Of a stretch of 64,000 nt of DNA, positions 54,202 through 64,000 are shown piece by piece; the first letter of the stretch is position 1; every line of letters starts with the position of its first letter. The translations under genes were made by a program, and so were the position numbers. The stretch is from Drosophila pseudoobscura (taxonomy: Eukaryota > Arthropoda > Insecta > Diptera > Drosophilidae), in NCBI RefSeq assembly GCF_009870125.1, contig NC_046681.1, positions 25,876,001 through 25,940,000 of the forward strand, in the 5' to 3' direction. The notes below the pieces were generated by a model. The model searched no databases. It saw nothing but the letters and a program-made list of their open reading frames with translations, and was not told the DNA's origin.

Positions 54202-55240
54202 TGCTTTTCTTCTTCTTTAGATGGAATATGCCGGTCTTAGCTTACGTGTCCCTAAAGTTGTACTTAACGTAGGATTCTATTGGCACTTTTCGGTTGTGCT
54301 TATCAAACCAATGCTCCGTTGCCTATTAATCACTTCTTTAAGAAATACGTGTAGAATGCGAGGCGTCTTTTATATTTTTTTTTTATTTACCACGTCACTA
54401 CCACTACCGATAAAATATAGCGATGAAAATCTAACTTAACCCACTTAGACCCCCTCTGTTTAAACGGGTGACCAACGGGAAAATCCATCCCCTATCCAAC
54501 CTCTTTAAAACGTCAACCATTTCAAAATATACCATAATATATATTTTGTGTTCCAAGTTGCATCATATTCCATCGTTTTTGATATTCGGTTGAATATTAC
54601 CAGCTAGCTAAGACCCTCAGCTCTGAACTTATTATTTTAACCGACTACTACATCAATTTCCCACAAGACTTGTTAACTTTAAGTTCTCATCTTTATTGGA
54701 TTGTTTATAAAATAAGGTTTAAATAAAACAGGCCCACTAAATTAATTTCCTACACAATTTCCTAACTACGCATACTAACTACATTTTCATGTAGTTATCA
54801 AAGGCGACACCTGAGGGGGAAATATGTACGTTCAAAAATGTTTGGCCGTTTTTTTTCCATATAAGCCCCATGGAAGCGCCACTGTGAAAAACCTCCGTTA
54901 CCCAATTTTTTACATGCCCTTTTTTCCGACATTTTCGAAAAAATCCCAATTTTGATGGCAAACGATCGGGAATTCGATGCTCATCACGAATCAGTATTCG
55001 ATGTGGCCTGGGACACGGCTCTAAGTGGTATTTCTACACGGTTTTTACATTGGTGCATTGGCACAAGAGGGTGAATCTAATGACGCGTCTTAAAAAAGCG
55101 CCACCTCGTTATTGCTACGCACCATGCACACGCATTCGACGCCTACAATTTGACATTCACAGTTTGTTTATTAGAACAAGTTGGCATGCCCGACCATTCA
55201 AACAAAAATAGCGGCATAGAATGCATTATTTTGCATTAAA
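54202..55240. other. Divergent intergenic region CaBP1 / Spc105R
   Basis: It contains one dispersed repeat copy (54560-54725) and a block near 54440-54475 that is the reverse complement of 50348-50384. The only frame of any length (54779-54961, minus) is not supported. It must hold both promoters. Confidence 0.5.
54560..54725 (+). repeat. Dispersed AT-rich repeat, copy B
   Basis: Shares ttttgatattcgg, gaatattaccagctagcta, atcaattt, cacaagact, tttattggattg and ataaggtttaaa, in order, with copy A. AATATACC-type copies lie just before it. Confidence 0.6.
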
Positions 55241-58200
55241 ATGGAGAAAAATAAGCGCAGAAGTTCGGTGAGTGTATAAACTACATCTAATATATTACTA
55301 TATTCCCACTCGTGTCTGTGTTTCAACAATTTTACATAAATATTTTCAGTTGCGGCAGCCGCCAGCCAGAGATGACGATCAGACAGCGGCAGCGGGGACG
55401 CAGAATTGCGTGCTCAAGCGTCGCATCAGCTTTAGTGGCAAGAAGTCCGTGAGGTAAGTGTACAATCGTTTGATTCATTTAATTTACTGAAATAATACTG
55501 TACTGCTTCACAGAGAGTTCGTGAATACGGAGGAGCCTCACTATTGGGAAGACTCCTACGAATTATCGGATTGCACCAATGGCGAAGACAACAGCAGAGA
55601 GAAGGCGTCAAAAGCTGGCCCCAGCCAGCAGGCCCCGACAGCGGACAAAGAGAATATACCCCTGCAGTTTGAACATGCAAGCACCAGAATCGATATGACG
55701 TTGAACCTGCGGACGAGCATCGATGTGCCCATGTTTCCATGTGAAAAGAATCGCAATCGCCCCAATTGTTCGGTGCCCCGCGAGTCGCTGTTTGCCGAGA
55801 GTTTCTCTCTCTCTTCGATGGGGCGGGACAAGCTAAAGGATACGCTGTACAGCCATCGAATCACGGACAAGACCATAGATCTGATGCAGATCTCATCCAA
55901 AGTTAGGGAAGACTGCTCGTTTGAGTTGTCCTCGTTTGAAATGGAACATATGAAAACACAACCAACGAAATCTGTGGGTGATTCCTTTATGGACATCACG
56001 CCACTGGGATATACTGGCCCAGTTACTCCTGCAGCTGCTGCAGTCCCCGTCCCAGCAGAAAAGGAGAATGTTGATCCTGTTCAGAAATTGGTGCATATGG
56101 AGGTGGAAGAGGGCCAAAAGGAGATCCAGAGGCAGGAAGATATATCCTTTGACTGCGACATGAATGGTTGGTTTCTTTTGCTTACTCTCTTCCTTTGAAC
56201 AGCTCTTAATGTGGAAACATTTGCACTCTTGCAGATTCCGATGCCAGAGACCGACTGCCGTCACATGGCTTCTTTCAGACAGAGCCCAACAATAGTACCA
56301 TCAACTACCTGGGAGACGAGTCTGTTCTCATTCCATTCGACATGATTTCTGGGGAAAACATCAGCAAGAAGCTGAACTTTCGTCAACTGAACGATGACCT
56401 GGAAGCGGGAAAGATTAAGGTCTTTGCGAACGGCCCCAGGACCCCGTGCACAGACCGCAAGGCCAAGCAGAAGAGGTTCTGGCATGGCCTAGATGAGGAT
56501 CAGGATCAGGATCCAATGGACATCAACATAAGGAGCATCAAGCCGCGCGCAACTTTAAATTTCAGTGAGAATATGACCATGTCCCCCTTGGCACAAACAG
56601 CGCCAGTAACAGTAGCGGCAGTAGCAGAGCCGTTGCCGCGGGAAAAGCTAAAGATACCGGATGATAAGCGCAAGTATCGGGTCTCGCAGGCGGATGAGAT
56701 GATGCTGGACAACACGAACTTCCTGGCACATGCCAAATTGGGCGATGAGACCCAATCTCGCAATAGTTCCAAGGTCTTATCGAGGAGAGAGTCTACGTAT
56801 GAAAGCTCGGAGCTCGATTTGGGAACGCCCAAGAGGAACAGCAGCTGCAGACAGGACTTCCAGCCATCCACCATGCAGGAGGCACCATCGAAGCATTCCA
56901 AGCCCAGACAGACCATTCATATGCCTGTGGAAATGGAGCAGGATATGTTTCGTTTGGAAGAAGCTGCTGCCGCCGCCATCCCTCCAGGGCGCACCTCCTC
57001 CTCTGCCAGACTTACCATCAGCCAGAACGAGTCCATGGACCAGGGAAATATTGTCGACGAGAAAGCCACAGCCATCCAGTTCGAAGATAACGTGCCGCGC
57101 AAGCGCACCATATCGAAACGTAGGGAGACTTTGCTCATGGAGGAGAGCATGGAAGAGGATATTATAAGTCCTCTCAAGGAGCTGCATCTCAAGGGGAATG
57201 CTCATCCGGCAAAGGAACCTAAGTCCCGTCACACTCTCCACTTGGCGGAACCGTTGGAGGAAGACGAAGCCCTCCCCCGGAATGCTGCAGCCACTGAGGC
57301 CATAAGGAAAGATCGTAGGCACCTGGCTGAAGCCGTTCAGGAGCATCTTCAAATGGGAAATCAGAGGTCCAAAGCTAGGCAGAGTATTCTTCAGGAGGAA
57401 CCAATAGAGGAAGATGTTGACAATGCAGCTACTGGGGCCATAAGGAATGAAGCGGTTCAGCAGAATCTACCCATGGGAAATCAGAGATCGAAAGCCAGGC
57501 AGACTATTCTTCAAGCGGAACCAATAGAGGAAGATGTCACCGCAACGGGGGCAATAAAAAACAAATCCGTTCAGAAGCATGTACCAATAGGAAATCAGAG
57601 ATCGAAAGCCAGGCAGACTATTCTTCAATCGGAAGCAATAGTGGAAGATGTTGACGATGCAGCCACTGGGGCCGTAAGGAAAGATTATGAGCACCTGGCG
57701 GAAGCCGGTCAGAAACATCTACCAATGGGATATCAAAGATCCAAAGCCAGACAGACTATTCTTCAGTCGGAACCAATAGAGGAAGATGTTGACAATGCAG
57801 CTACTGGGGCCATAAGGAAGGAAGCCCTTCAGCAGAATCTACCAATGGGAGATCAGAGACCCAAGGCTAGACAGACTATACTTCAGGCGGAAGCAATTGA
57901 GGAAGAGTTTGACTATGCAGCCACAGGGGCCATGAGGAAAGATCGTAAGCAGCTGGCTGAATCCGTTCAGGAACATCTACCAATGACGAATCAGAGATCC
58001 AAAGCTAGCCAGACTATTCTGCAATCGGAAGCAATAGAGGAAGATTTTGATGGAGCTACTGGGGCCATAAGGAATGAAGCCCTTCAGCAGAATCTACCAA
58101 TGGGAAATCAGAGATCCAAAGCCAGGCAGACTATTCTTAAGGCGGAACCAATAGAGGAAGAGTTTGACTATGCAGCCACTGGGGCCATAAGGAAAGATTA

Positions 58201-60769
58201 TGAGCACCTGGCTGAAACCGTTCAGGAGCATCATGTGCCCACTGGAGATCGTTCGTCGAGATCTAGGCAAACACTGCTTACGGCAGTACCCATCGAGGAG
58301 GACCATTCCATGGCATACCAGAGTTTCAAACCGAGAAACACTCCCGAATCCAGGGAGGAGTCGGTGGCCTTCAAATCCAGAAATACTCTTATGCTGGCGG
58401 AACTTATTGAAGAAAATATGACAGCCGTTCGGACGTCTAAAGCTCGCCAGACTCTGCTCTTGGCCACCTCCATGGAGGAGGAGGAGCAGTTGAGGGAACC
58501 ACCACTCGAGAAGTCTACAAAAGTGGCTCCAAAACGTGGATCCCGGGCTGAACAGACATTGATCATGTCTGAATCTATGGAAGAGGAGGAGGAGCACCCG
58601 AAGGATTCATCATTCGGGAAGTCTGCAAATCGCGGATCCCGGTCCCAACAGACATTGATCATGTCTGAATCTATGGAAGAGGAGGCGGAGAAGGCGGACG
58701 ACTTCCAGAGCCCCCTTCAATCAACAGGAGCTCCCCCGGAACTCCTTCCGATCACTCCCATGCTGAAACAAAACGGATCAGGGTCACTTAATTCCATGAA
58801 TGAGTTTGAAAAGTTCGAGGAAGAGACCAATCAGGCGGCTACGCCTCGCGGTACGCTTCCTAAGACATCGGCATTGCTGCGGAAAATACGCTCCATGGGC
58901 GAGTCCATGAGAATGAGTTTGGAGGGCGATGCCTTGGGATGTGGCACTCCTACACGGCACAGTGGAGATGCCAAGCGATTGTTCGCCCACCTCACGCCCA
59001 ATCAGCCAGAGGCCAAGAAGCGCAATACCCATCTCTTTGGGGATATGGAGATGGAGCAGGAGATGGAGGCGAGTATTGCCGTTAAAGAAGTGACGGCAGC
59101 GGTGGACATGAACTTTGACTTGACCTTGCAGCCCGTGAGAGGCCTTATTGGCGAGCACATGTCGCGACCCACTGTATTCGAGGAGAGACCCATCACCGTT
59201 TCGGATGTGTCCGCCTACTTCAAAAATCTGTCGTGCAAGGTGAAGAAGGAGCCGGCTGAGGGTACGATGGAGGTGGAGCGCGACACTTGCCCCAGGGACA
59301 GTGGAAGCTCCACAGACCGTTCGTTCAAGAGCTACGCACCCACAAACAAGAGGTTCATCAATCTGTCCGGGGACACGACCATCTTTTCGGCTGCCATAGT
59401 GGAGACCATTGACGTGGATCAACAGGAGAACAACCAGATAGACAATGTACGGCTCAGTTTGGTCTCCACTCTGGCCGATGAGCCGGACACGGATGAGGAG
59501 GCACCGGTTGAGGACGCCTTGGCACTGCCCAAACAGCCTGAGCCTCAGCCTCAGCCAGAGCCTGAGCCTGAGCACTGCCAGGAGCAGCAGGAGAGCTCTC
59601 GAGTGGTGGCTGCTGGGTCCAGTGCGTCCTGCAGGAAGTGCGCGAACTGCAGGAGATCCCTGAGTGAGCCAAGGCTGAGCAACGACTCCTTTGTCCTGCC
59701 CACCCAGCCGCAGTGGGATATGACGCGGGAAATAGAAATGCTGCGACGCGTGAGAGCGAAGCCCAACCTGGACGACGTGCACAAGTACTGGCAGATTAAG
59801 GAGCAGGAGAGGCAGACGATCGCCCTGGAGAAAGAGCTGGACAGCTCGAGTGAGGCGTCCGAGGAGGAAGAGTTCAGCGAGTGGGACGTGAACGAGGTGA
59901 TGGCGACCTACAAAAGGAAGATGGAAAGGTGAGATCCATTGAAATACAAAGTTTTCCAGACATCCATTCTAACCCGCTCCGCCACCTAGATTCAAGCGCA
60001 GTCTGGCCGACAACCAGGAAGTGCTTCAGCAGATGCTCGTCCCACTGGAACCAGTGGACACGTTCTTCGATCGCCTGCACGACCTGCTGGGCGAGCAGCA
60101 GCCCAACTGGATATTTGACTACCAGCTAAAGGTCTCCCAGAAACTGATCTTCACCCATCGACTGCTCACCACATTCCGCCTGATCGTTGACTACGAGACT
60201 GTGGACGAGTTGGAGACTGCCATACGGGTGTGCGCCATCAATGTGGAACAGGCCACAGTGATTCTGCCACTGCAGAGCTGGACGGCGTTTGAGCACCTGC
60301 TCGACTTTCAGCTGCAGCTCAAGCTGCCAGTAAATCTCACCGACTCGATCGAGGGCAGCAGCGTGGAGGCCTTCGCACAGTTTCTGCAACGCATAAATGC
60401 CATTTGTGTGGACATACTACGCACATTCCACAAGCTATTGACGGTGCTCACAGCAACAAGGGCGAGTCTTCTAAGGTACATTATCCATTATCCTGTGTGT
60501 CTTCGATTTAATTTTTTGTTTTTCCTTTCAGGCAAGCCAATCGAATCGTTGTCAAGAAGACTGTGCGCCGGCACATTGAGGTGGATACACGCACGCGCTT
60601 GGAGAAGACCGATTTCGTGATTGAAATCGCCAATGTCGAGGCAATTTCGTTCAGGGATATTCTGCAGCCAAAGCTACATTTCTTCAACGAAAATATTCAG
60701 TTTCTGCCAACGGGAGTGGCCTTTTTGGAAGCATTTCTAGATCATCCCGAACAGTATCTCAAAGTTTAA
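55241..60769 (+). CDS. Spc105R: Spc105R / KNL1 kinetochore scaffold
   Basis: Six exons, 55241-55267, 55350-55453, 55514-56166, 56235-59928, 59990-60475 and 60532-60769, join in phase to 1733 aa. KNL1 recruits Bub proteins and PP1 to kinetochores for spindle-checkpoint signalling. The N-terminal K-R-R-I-S-F at 32-37 is the PP1-docking RVSF-type motif. Residues about 485-1080 hold at least 16 degenerate MELT-like units, mostly (R/A)RQT(I/L)L..E..EED. The C-terminus from about residue 1520 is the predicted RWD/Mis12-binding part (LEPVDTFFDRLHDLLGEQ, LHFFNENIQFLPTGVAF). Exon 3 uses an unusual donor, G|GTTGGT, the only one that keeps the frame. D. melanogaster Spc105R is about 1960 aa from memory. 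Confidence 0.9.
57240..58690 (+). repeat. Spc105R: Expanded MELT-like repeat array of Spc105R
   Basis: Units of about 39-47 residues recur. The core is KARQTIL-(Q/K)(A/S)E(P/A)IEE(D/E), followed by AATGAIRK and Q(K/N)LPMGNQRS-type spacers. About nine closely similar copies lie between 57360 and 58200; more diverged ones flank them. The array is exonic and keeps frame. Confidence 0.85.
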
Positions 60770-61043
60770 TCGTTTTTAAAGGTACAAAATAATATAGTTG
60801 AAGCTTTAGCATTTGTACAAACGAATATACTCCCATAAAAATTGTTATTTTTTAAGTCACAGCGGAGAATAGTTAATTGTATAATTTGTGGTATAAATTA
60901 GAGTTCGCTGCTGTGTACAGGAGTCCCCCTATCATGGCGGAGACCTTCCAATTGGCATCTAATGATCAAGTAGGCTGGAATATACATTCCCAAACGTATT
61001 CCCAAAAAAGTCAGTCGTAGAAAACGTCTCTCTGAAAATAGAA

Positions 61044-61784
61044 ATGATCAACGGGGATTACGAAAGGGCCAGCCCGGAGGAGGTGGCCCAGTTCCTGAAG
61101 TTCATTGGGATCAACGACGATCCGTTCGGTCAGAGCGTCACCGCGGGAGGCTCCGTCATCGGAATTCGCTACGACCAAGGGGTTCTGGTGGCAGCCGACA
61201 ACTGTGTCCACTTCGGATCGACGCCTCGGTTCCAGAACGTGGATCGAGTCTTTAAGATCAACGAGCAAATTGTTATGGGCGGAGGCGGTGACTTTGCCGA
61301 TATTCAGATGTACAAGCGGACGATTGATGCGCAGGTAGTAACGGATCGGATCTACCAGGACACCACCGAAATGAAACCCAAGACCCTAGCCGGCTGGTTT
61401 CGGAGTACCACGTACACTCGTCGCAGCTCCAATGATCCCTCGGCTGTGGCTGTAGTTGTGGGTGGCATGGAACCGCAGGCGGGACCCTACCTCGCCTACA
61501 TTGATAGTCGGGGACTCATCGTTGAGGACTACGTGGCGACCACTGACACAGCCCAGCAAATGGTCCTGCCCATGGTGCGCGACAGCAAGCCGACGGACCG
61601 AGAGTTTACGGAGGAGGAGGCCCTAGCCATGATCCGCCAGGGCATGGAGACGTTGAACAATCGCGACGCTCGTGCAATTCCCTACTACACGGTGGGCGTC
61701 TGCAACGCCAACGGATCCCACATCGAAGGACCTTACAATGTGAGCGAGGACTGGACTCTCGCCCGCCACAATAGAATACACTAA
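61044..61784 (+). CDS. Intronless proteasome beta-7 (PSMB4)-like 20S subunit paralogue
   Basis: A single-exon 246-aa protein from ATG 61044 (MINGDYERASPEEVAQ), 275 bp after Spc105R. Motifs: TAGGSVIGIRYDQGVLVAADN, GGGGDFADIQ, YLAYIDSRG, RDARAIPYYTVGVC and the C-terminal IEGPYNVSEDW. These match 20S beta subunit type 7 (PSMB4/Prosbeta7), which is processed but catalytically inactive. The residue in the catalytic Thr position context (SVTAGG) differs from canonical TGTS. No intron and clear divergence from what I recall of the main Prosbeta7 suggest a retrocopy-type paralogue, as known for other fly testis-specific proteasome genes. Assembly into a real proteasome is inferred. A polyadenylated origin is not proved. 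Confidence 0.82.
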   Translation: MINGDYERASPEEVAQFLKFIGINDDPFGQSVTAGGSVIGIRYDQGVLVAADNCVHFGSTPRFQNVDRVFKINEQIVMGGGGDFADIQMYKRTIDAQVVTDRIYQDTTEMKPKTLAGWFRSTTYTRRSSNDPSAVAVVVGGMEPQAGPYLAYIDSRGLIVEDYVATTDTAQQMVLPMVRDSKPTDREFTEEEALAMIRQGMETLNNRDARAIPYYTVGVCNANGSHIEGPYNVSEDWTLARHNRIH

Positions 61785-62089
61785 AGCCAGACAAACGATT
61801 GACATTATATTATGGACTCACATATGGAAAACTTGAGAGTCTTTAAATATCCGAATCTATCTCCAGATGTGGCTAATCAGCAGGAGCAGAACACTTCTCT
61901 CTCCCTCTCTCTCTATCTGTCTCTATCTATCACTCTCTGTCTGCCCTCCACGAAATTCCGTTAAGCAATATGCTTAATTAATTTATTTAGATGGAATAGT
62001 AGTCAAGTACGTTGATATGTATATTGTTGTATCGCTATTATCATTATTATTCGGGTACTTTGAGAAGCTGAGTCGCTTGCCTCGTGCCA
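61785..62089. other. 3' region with pyrimidine microsatellite
   Basis: No coding sequence. Contains a CT-rich microsatellite (tctctctccctctctctcta... type, about 61893-61945). Confidence 0.5.
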
Positions 62090-62465
62090 GAGCAAGGAGC
62101 TTTTTACAAAGTATAACATTTTTGATAGGTCTGGCAGCCTTGTAAATTTGAATTTTCATGTCATAGCAAGGATTTTGTTTTGTAAGTTGGACCTTTTTTA
62201 AAATGTCTGGCAGCTTTGTAAATTTGAGCTGGAGTTTTTGGTTCGTAGCAAGGATCTATTTGATACTGTCTGGCAGCTTTGTAACTTTCAATTAGAAATT
62301 TGGTATCGTAGCAAGGATCTTTTTGAAAATGGAACCTTTCTTAAGTGTCTGGCAGCTTTGTAAATTTAAATTTGAAATTAAGGCTCGTAGCAAGGATCTT
62401 TTTGTAAATTTTACCCTTTTTAAAAAGTCTGGCAGCCTTGTAAATTTAAATTCGAAATTTTTCGC
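62090..62465. repeat. Imperfect tandem repeat, about five units of 63-81 bp
   Basis: Each unit has GTCTGGCAGC(C/T)TTGTAA, then AT-rich sequence, then (c/t)GTAGCAAGGATCT or tcatagcaaggat. The GTCTGG block occurs near 62129, 62205, 62267, 62346 and 62427. The array is AT-rich and non-coding. Confidence 0.8.
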
Positions 62466-64000
62466 CGGAAAATTTGTAATTTAATTCAAAAATATAATTT
62501 TAAACTTAACTTTTAATTATGCCATATGTTATTTAAATAGTTATAGTAAAATTTTCTTTTCAACTTGTTGCCACAAAAACTCAACAAGTTGTTCGTATAC
62601 GAGTATTTACCTCCCATTTCGCTGGTCCTTTAATTTCCCTTGACCCCTGGCACAGTCCTACTCTAGCCTCCTCCCTTCATCCATCTAATTTGGTGAGTCC
62701 GTTCAGGCTTTGATTTAATTTACTCGGACATTGTTCTGGTATCTGTTTTGTATGGCGCTGGGCTGCTGTTTTGTCGTTCCATCCCCATCTGCCCCAGAAA
62801 TAGTGGAGCCAGAGACTCTGGCTGCTCTGTTTGTGGCGTGCGCATATGAGATAAAATATGTGGTCAATTTTACTTAATAGCGACTTAGTAGTAGTGTTGC
62901 CAAGATTTATGTGACGTTCATATTGCCTCCGACAGAGAGCTAGTACTTCCCCTCTTCGTGCGGTCTCTTCAAGGGTTAATTGGGGGAGTTCTACTTGGTT
63001 TTTGTCTTTCACTTTGTGTATTGCTTTTATTATTATTGAATTTTAATGCATATCGAATGCACACATAAAGATTCAATGTCACAGAGACATAACTTCTCTC
63101 TCGGGGGCAGGAGGGTGGAGGGAGGGGGGCTATGGCAACCCTTTGTAATGTTTATGCCACATTCGGTTTGCCCTCTTCGCTTTCACCATAAAAAGGCGTA
63201 ATATTTGTATTACGCCCTATCCTTGGGCTTATCAAACAAACATTTTCAGACTGCGTATGCCCAGCGGAGCAATCTTTTTATTGATACGCTTACGGTTCGG
63301 TAGCAAAGGGTGTGTGCCCACTGCTCCAGCTCCACCTCCACCTCCGTCTCATGCTCCGTCTCATGCTCCTTCGCCTGTTGTGTCTGCACTTTTGACTTGC
63401 CATGACGCCTTGTCAAAACACCTTTCGTGAAAGGATGTGTGACTGTCAGTGACAGTCCTCTGGGGGTGGTGGAAGGGTTCATCAAACAGGGTGTACGAGT
63501 GGGTGGGTTCAAGCACTCGTTTCTGCTTCTCTTTTTTTTTATCATCGAATGGCATTTTGCAACGTGTCATATTTACTCTGCGGATTTGTCCCATTATTCA
63601 CTTGACAACACCGTGGTGGGGCACTCGGGAGTCGCTTCCCAAAACTCGATTCAAGTGCCTTTTGCGGCTTAGTTTAAAGTTCATGCCTTTGCCACGCGTT
63701 TTCCCTTTTCCACTTTCCATTTCCCCTCTTTGTGTTTTTCTCTCTCTCTCTTTTCTTCATTGTTGTTATTTTTTGCAAATTTCGCTTTATCTATTTTTCT
63801 ATATCATTGAACTGTTTTTTATGTGTTTTTCTTCTTCATTCGGTTTTGGTTTTGGTTTTCGGTTTTGGCTCTACTTCTGTCCTTAAGGGAGTGGATTTCG
63901 ATTTCTGGTTGATTTGCAGGCGTTGACTTCTTATCGTGTGGAACGTACGTCTGTGCATATGTGCCGCCGAAGAGGGGGAGGGAGAGAGCAATGATGATAT
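62466..64000. other. Intergenic sequence at the right edge, no gene recognised
   Basis: AT- and T-rich with simple sequence (for example repeated ggtttt near 63845). Frames on either strand (62677-63012 minus, 63246-63545 minus, 63427-63672 plus) lack coding character. It may be upstream regulatory or intronic sequence of a gene to the right. Confidence 0.45.

Noticed and set aside
62090-62465. Tandem repeat considered as a CRISPR array
   Set aside because: Eukaryotic context, diverged units and no regular unique spacers.
62677-63545. Minus-strand frames of 111 and 99 aa near the right edge
   Set aside because: Codon use and amino-acid content are not coding-like; no domain seen.

Overview
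The window is Drosophila nuclear DNA. It has short GT-AG introns (about 47-70 nt), Drosophila core-promoter motifs (DRE TATCGATA, the AGTGTGACC Motif-1/M1BP site, GGTATATTT arrays) and a run of recognisable fly genes: tosca/Exo1, msl-1, chiffon, CaBP1, Spc105R. From memory, tos, msl-1 and chif lie close together on D. melanogaster 2L (Muller B). The proteins are much diverged or lengthened compared with what I recall of D. melanogaster, so this is another species. An obscura-group fly is a guess that I cannot test here.

Layout. 0-25 kb is dense housekeeping sequence: the first exon of tos (-), the 3' part of a hydroxylysine-kinase-like gene (+), a very long msl-1 (-), a Tipin/Swi3 gene (+) convergent with SERAC1 (-), a RUS-family (DUF647) gene (+), NAF1 (+), a PPM1F-like PP2C phosphatase (-) divergent from an RWD-domain gene (+), a decayed PIF/Harbinger-type transposase gene, and a Jwa/ARL6IP5-like PRA1-family gene (-).

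25-38.3 kb is a co-oriented (-) cluster of five low-complexity, Cys-rich, fast-evolving genes. At least three are visibly paralogous through CKRKCRRCADAST blocks, a D-x-S/T-N-L-x-R-T-L-x-x-L-I-P-N motif and a YDRFA-PPFVLNP...CCW tail. I know no function for them. Their style suggests male germline or sperm structural proteins (inference).

38.9-49 kb holds the centriole/cilium gene Hyls1 (-). Its three exons join in perfect phase across a 9.2-kb intron, and that intron contains the whole chiffon (Dbf4) coding region on the same strand. 49.5-51 kb has a promoter-motif-rich region and a small secreted/transmembrane protein gene (+).

52.8-61.8 kb has CaBP1 (a PDIA6/P5-type disulfide isomerase, -), Spc105R (the KNL1 kinetochore scaffold, +, six exons, with an expanded array of degenerate MELT-like repeats) and an intronless proteasome beta-7 (PSMB4)-like paralogue (+). 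The last 2 kb hold an imperfect tandem repeat and no convincing gene.

The genes do not form one pathway. Several belong to chromatin, replication or centrosome/kinetochore biology (tos, msl-1, Tipin, chif, Hyls1, Spc105R). The most unusual parts are the Cys-rich cluster, the chif-inside-Hyls1 arrangement, the enlarged MSL1 and the intronless proteasome paralogue.
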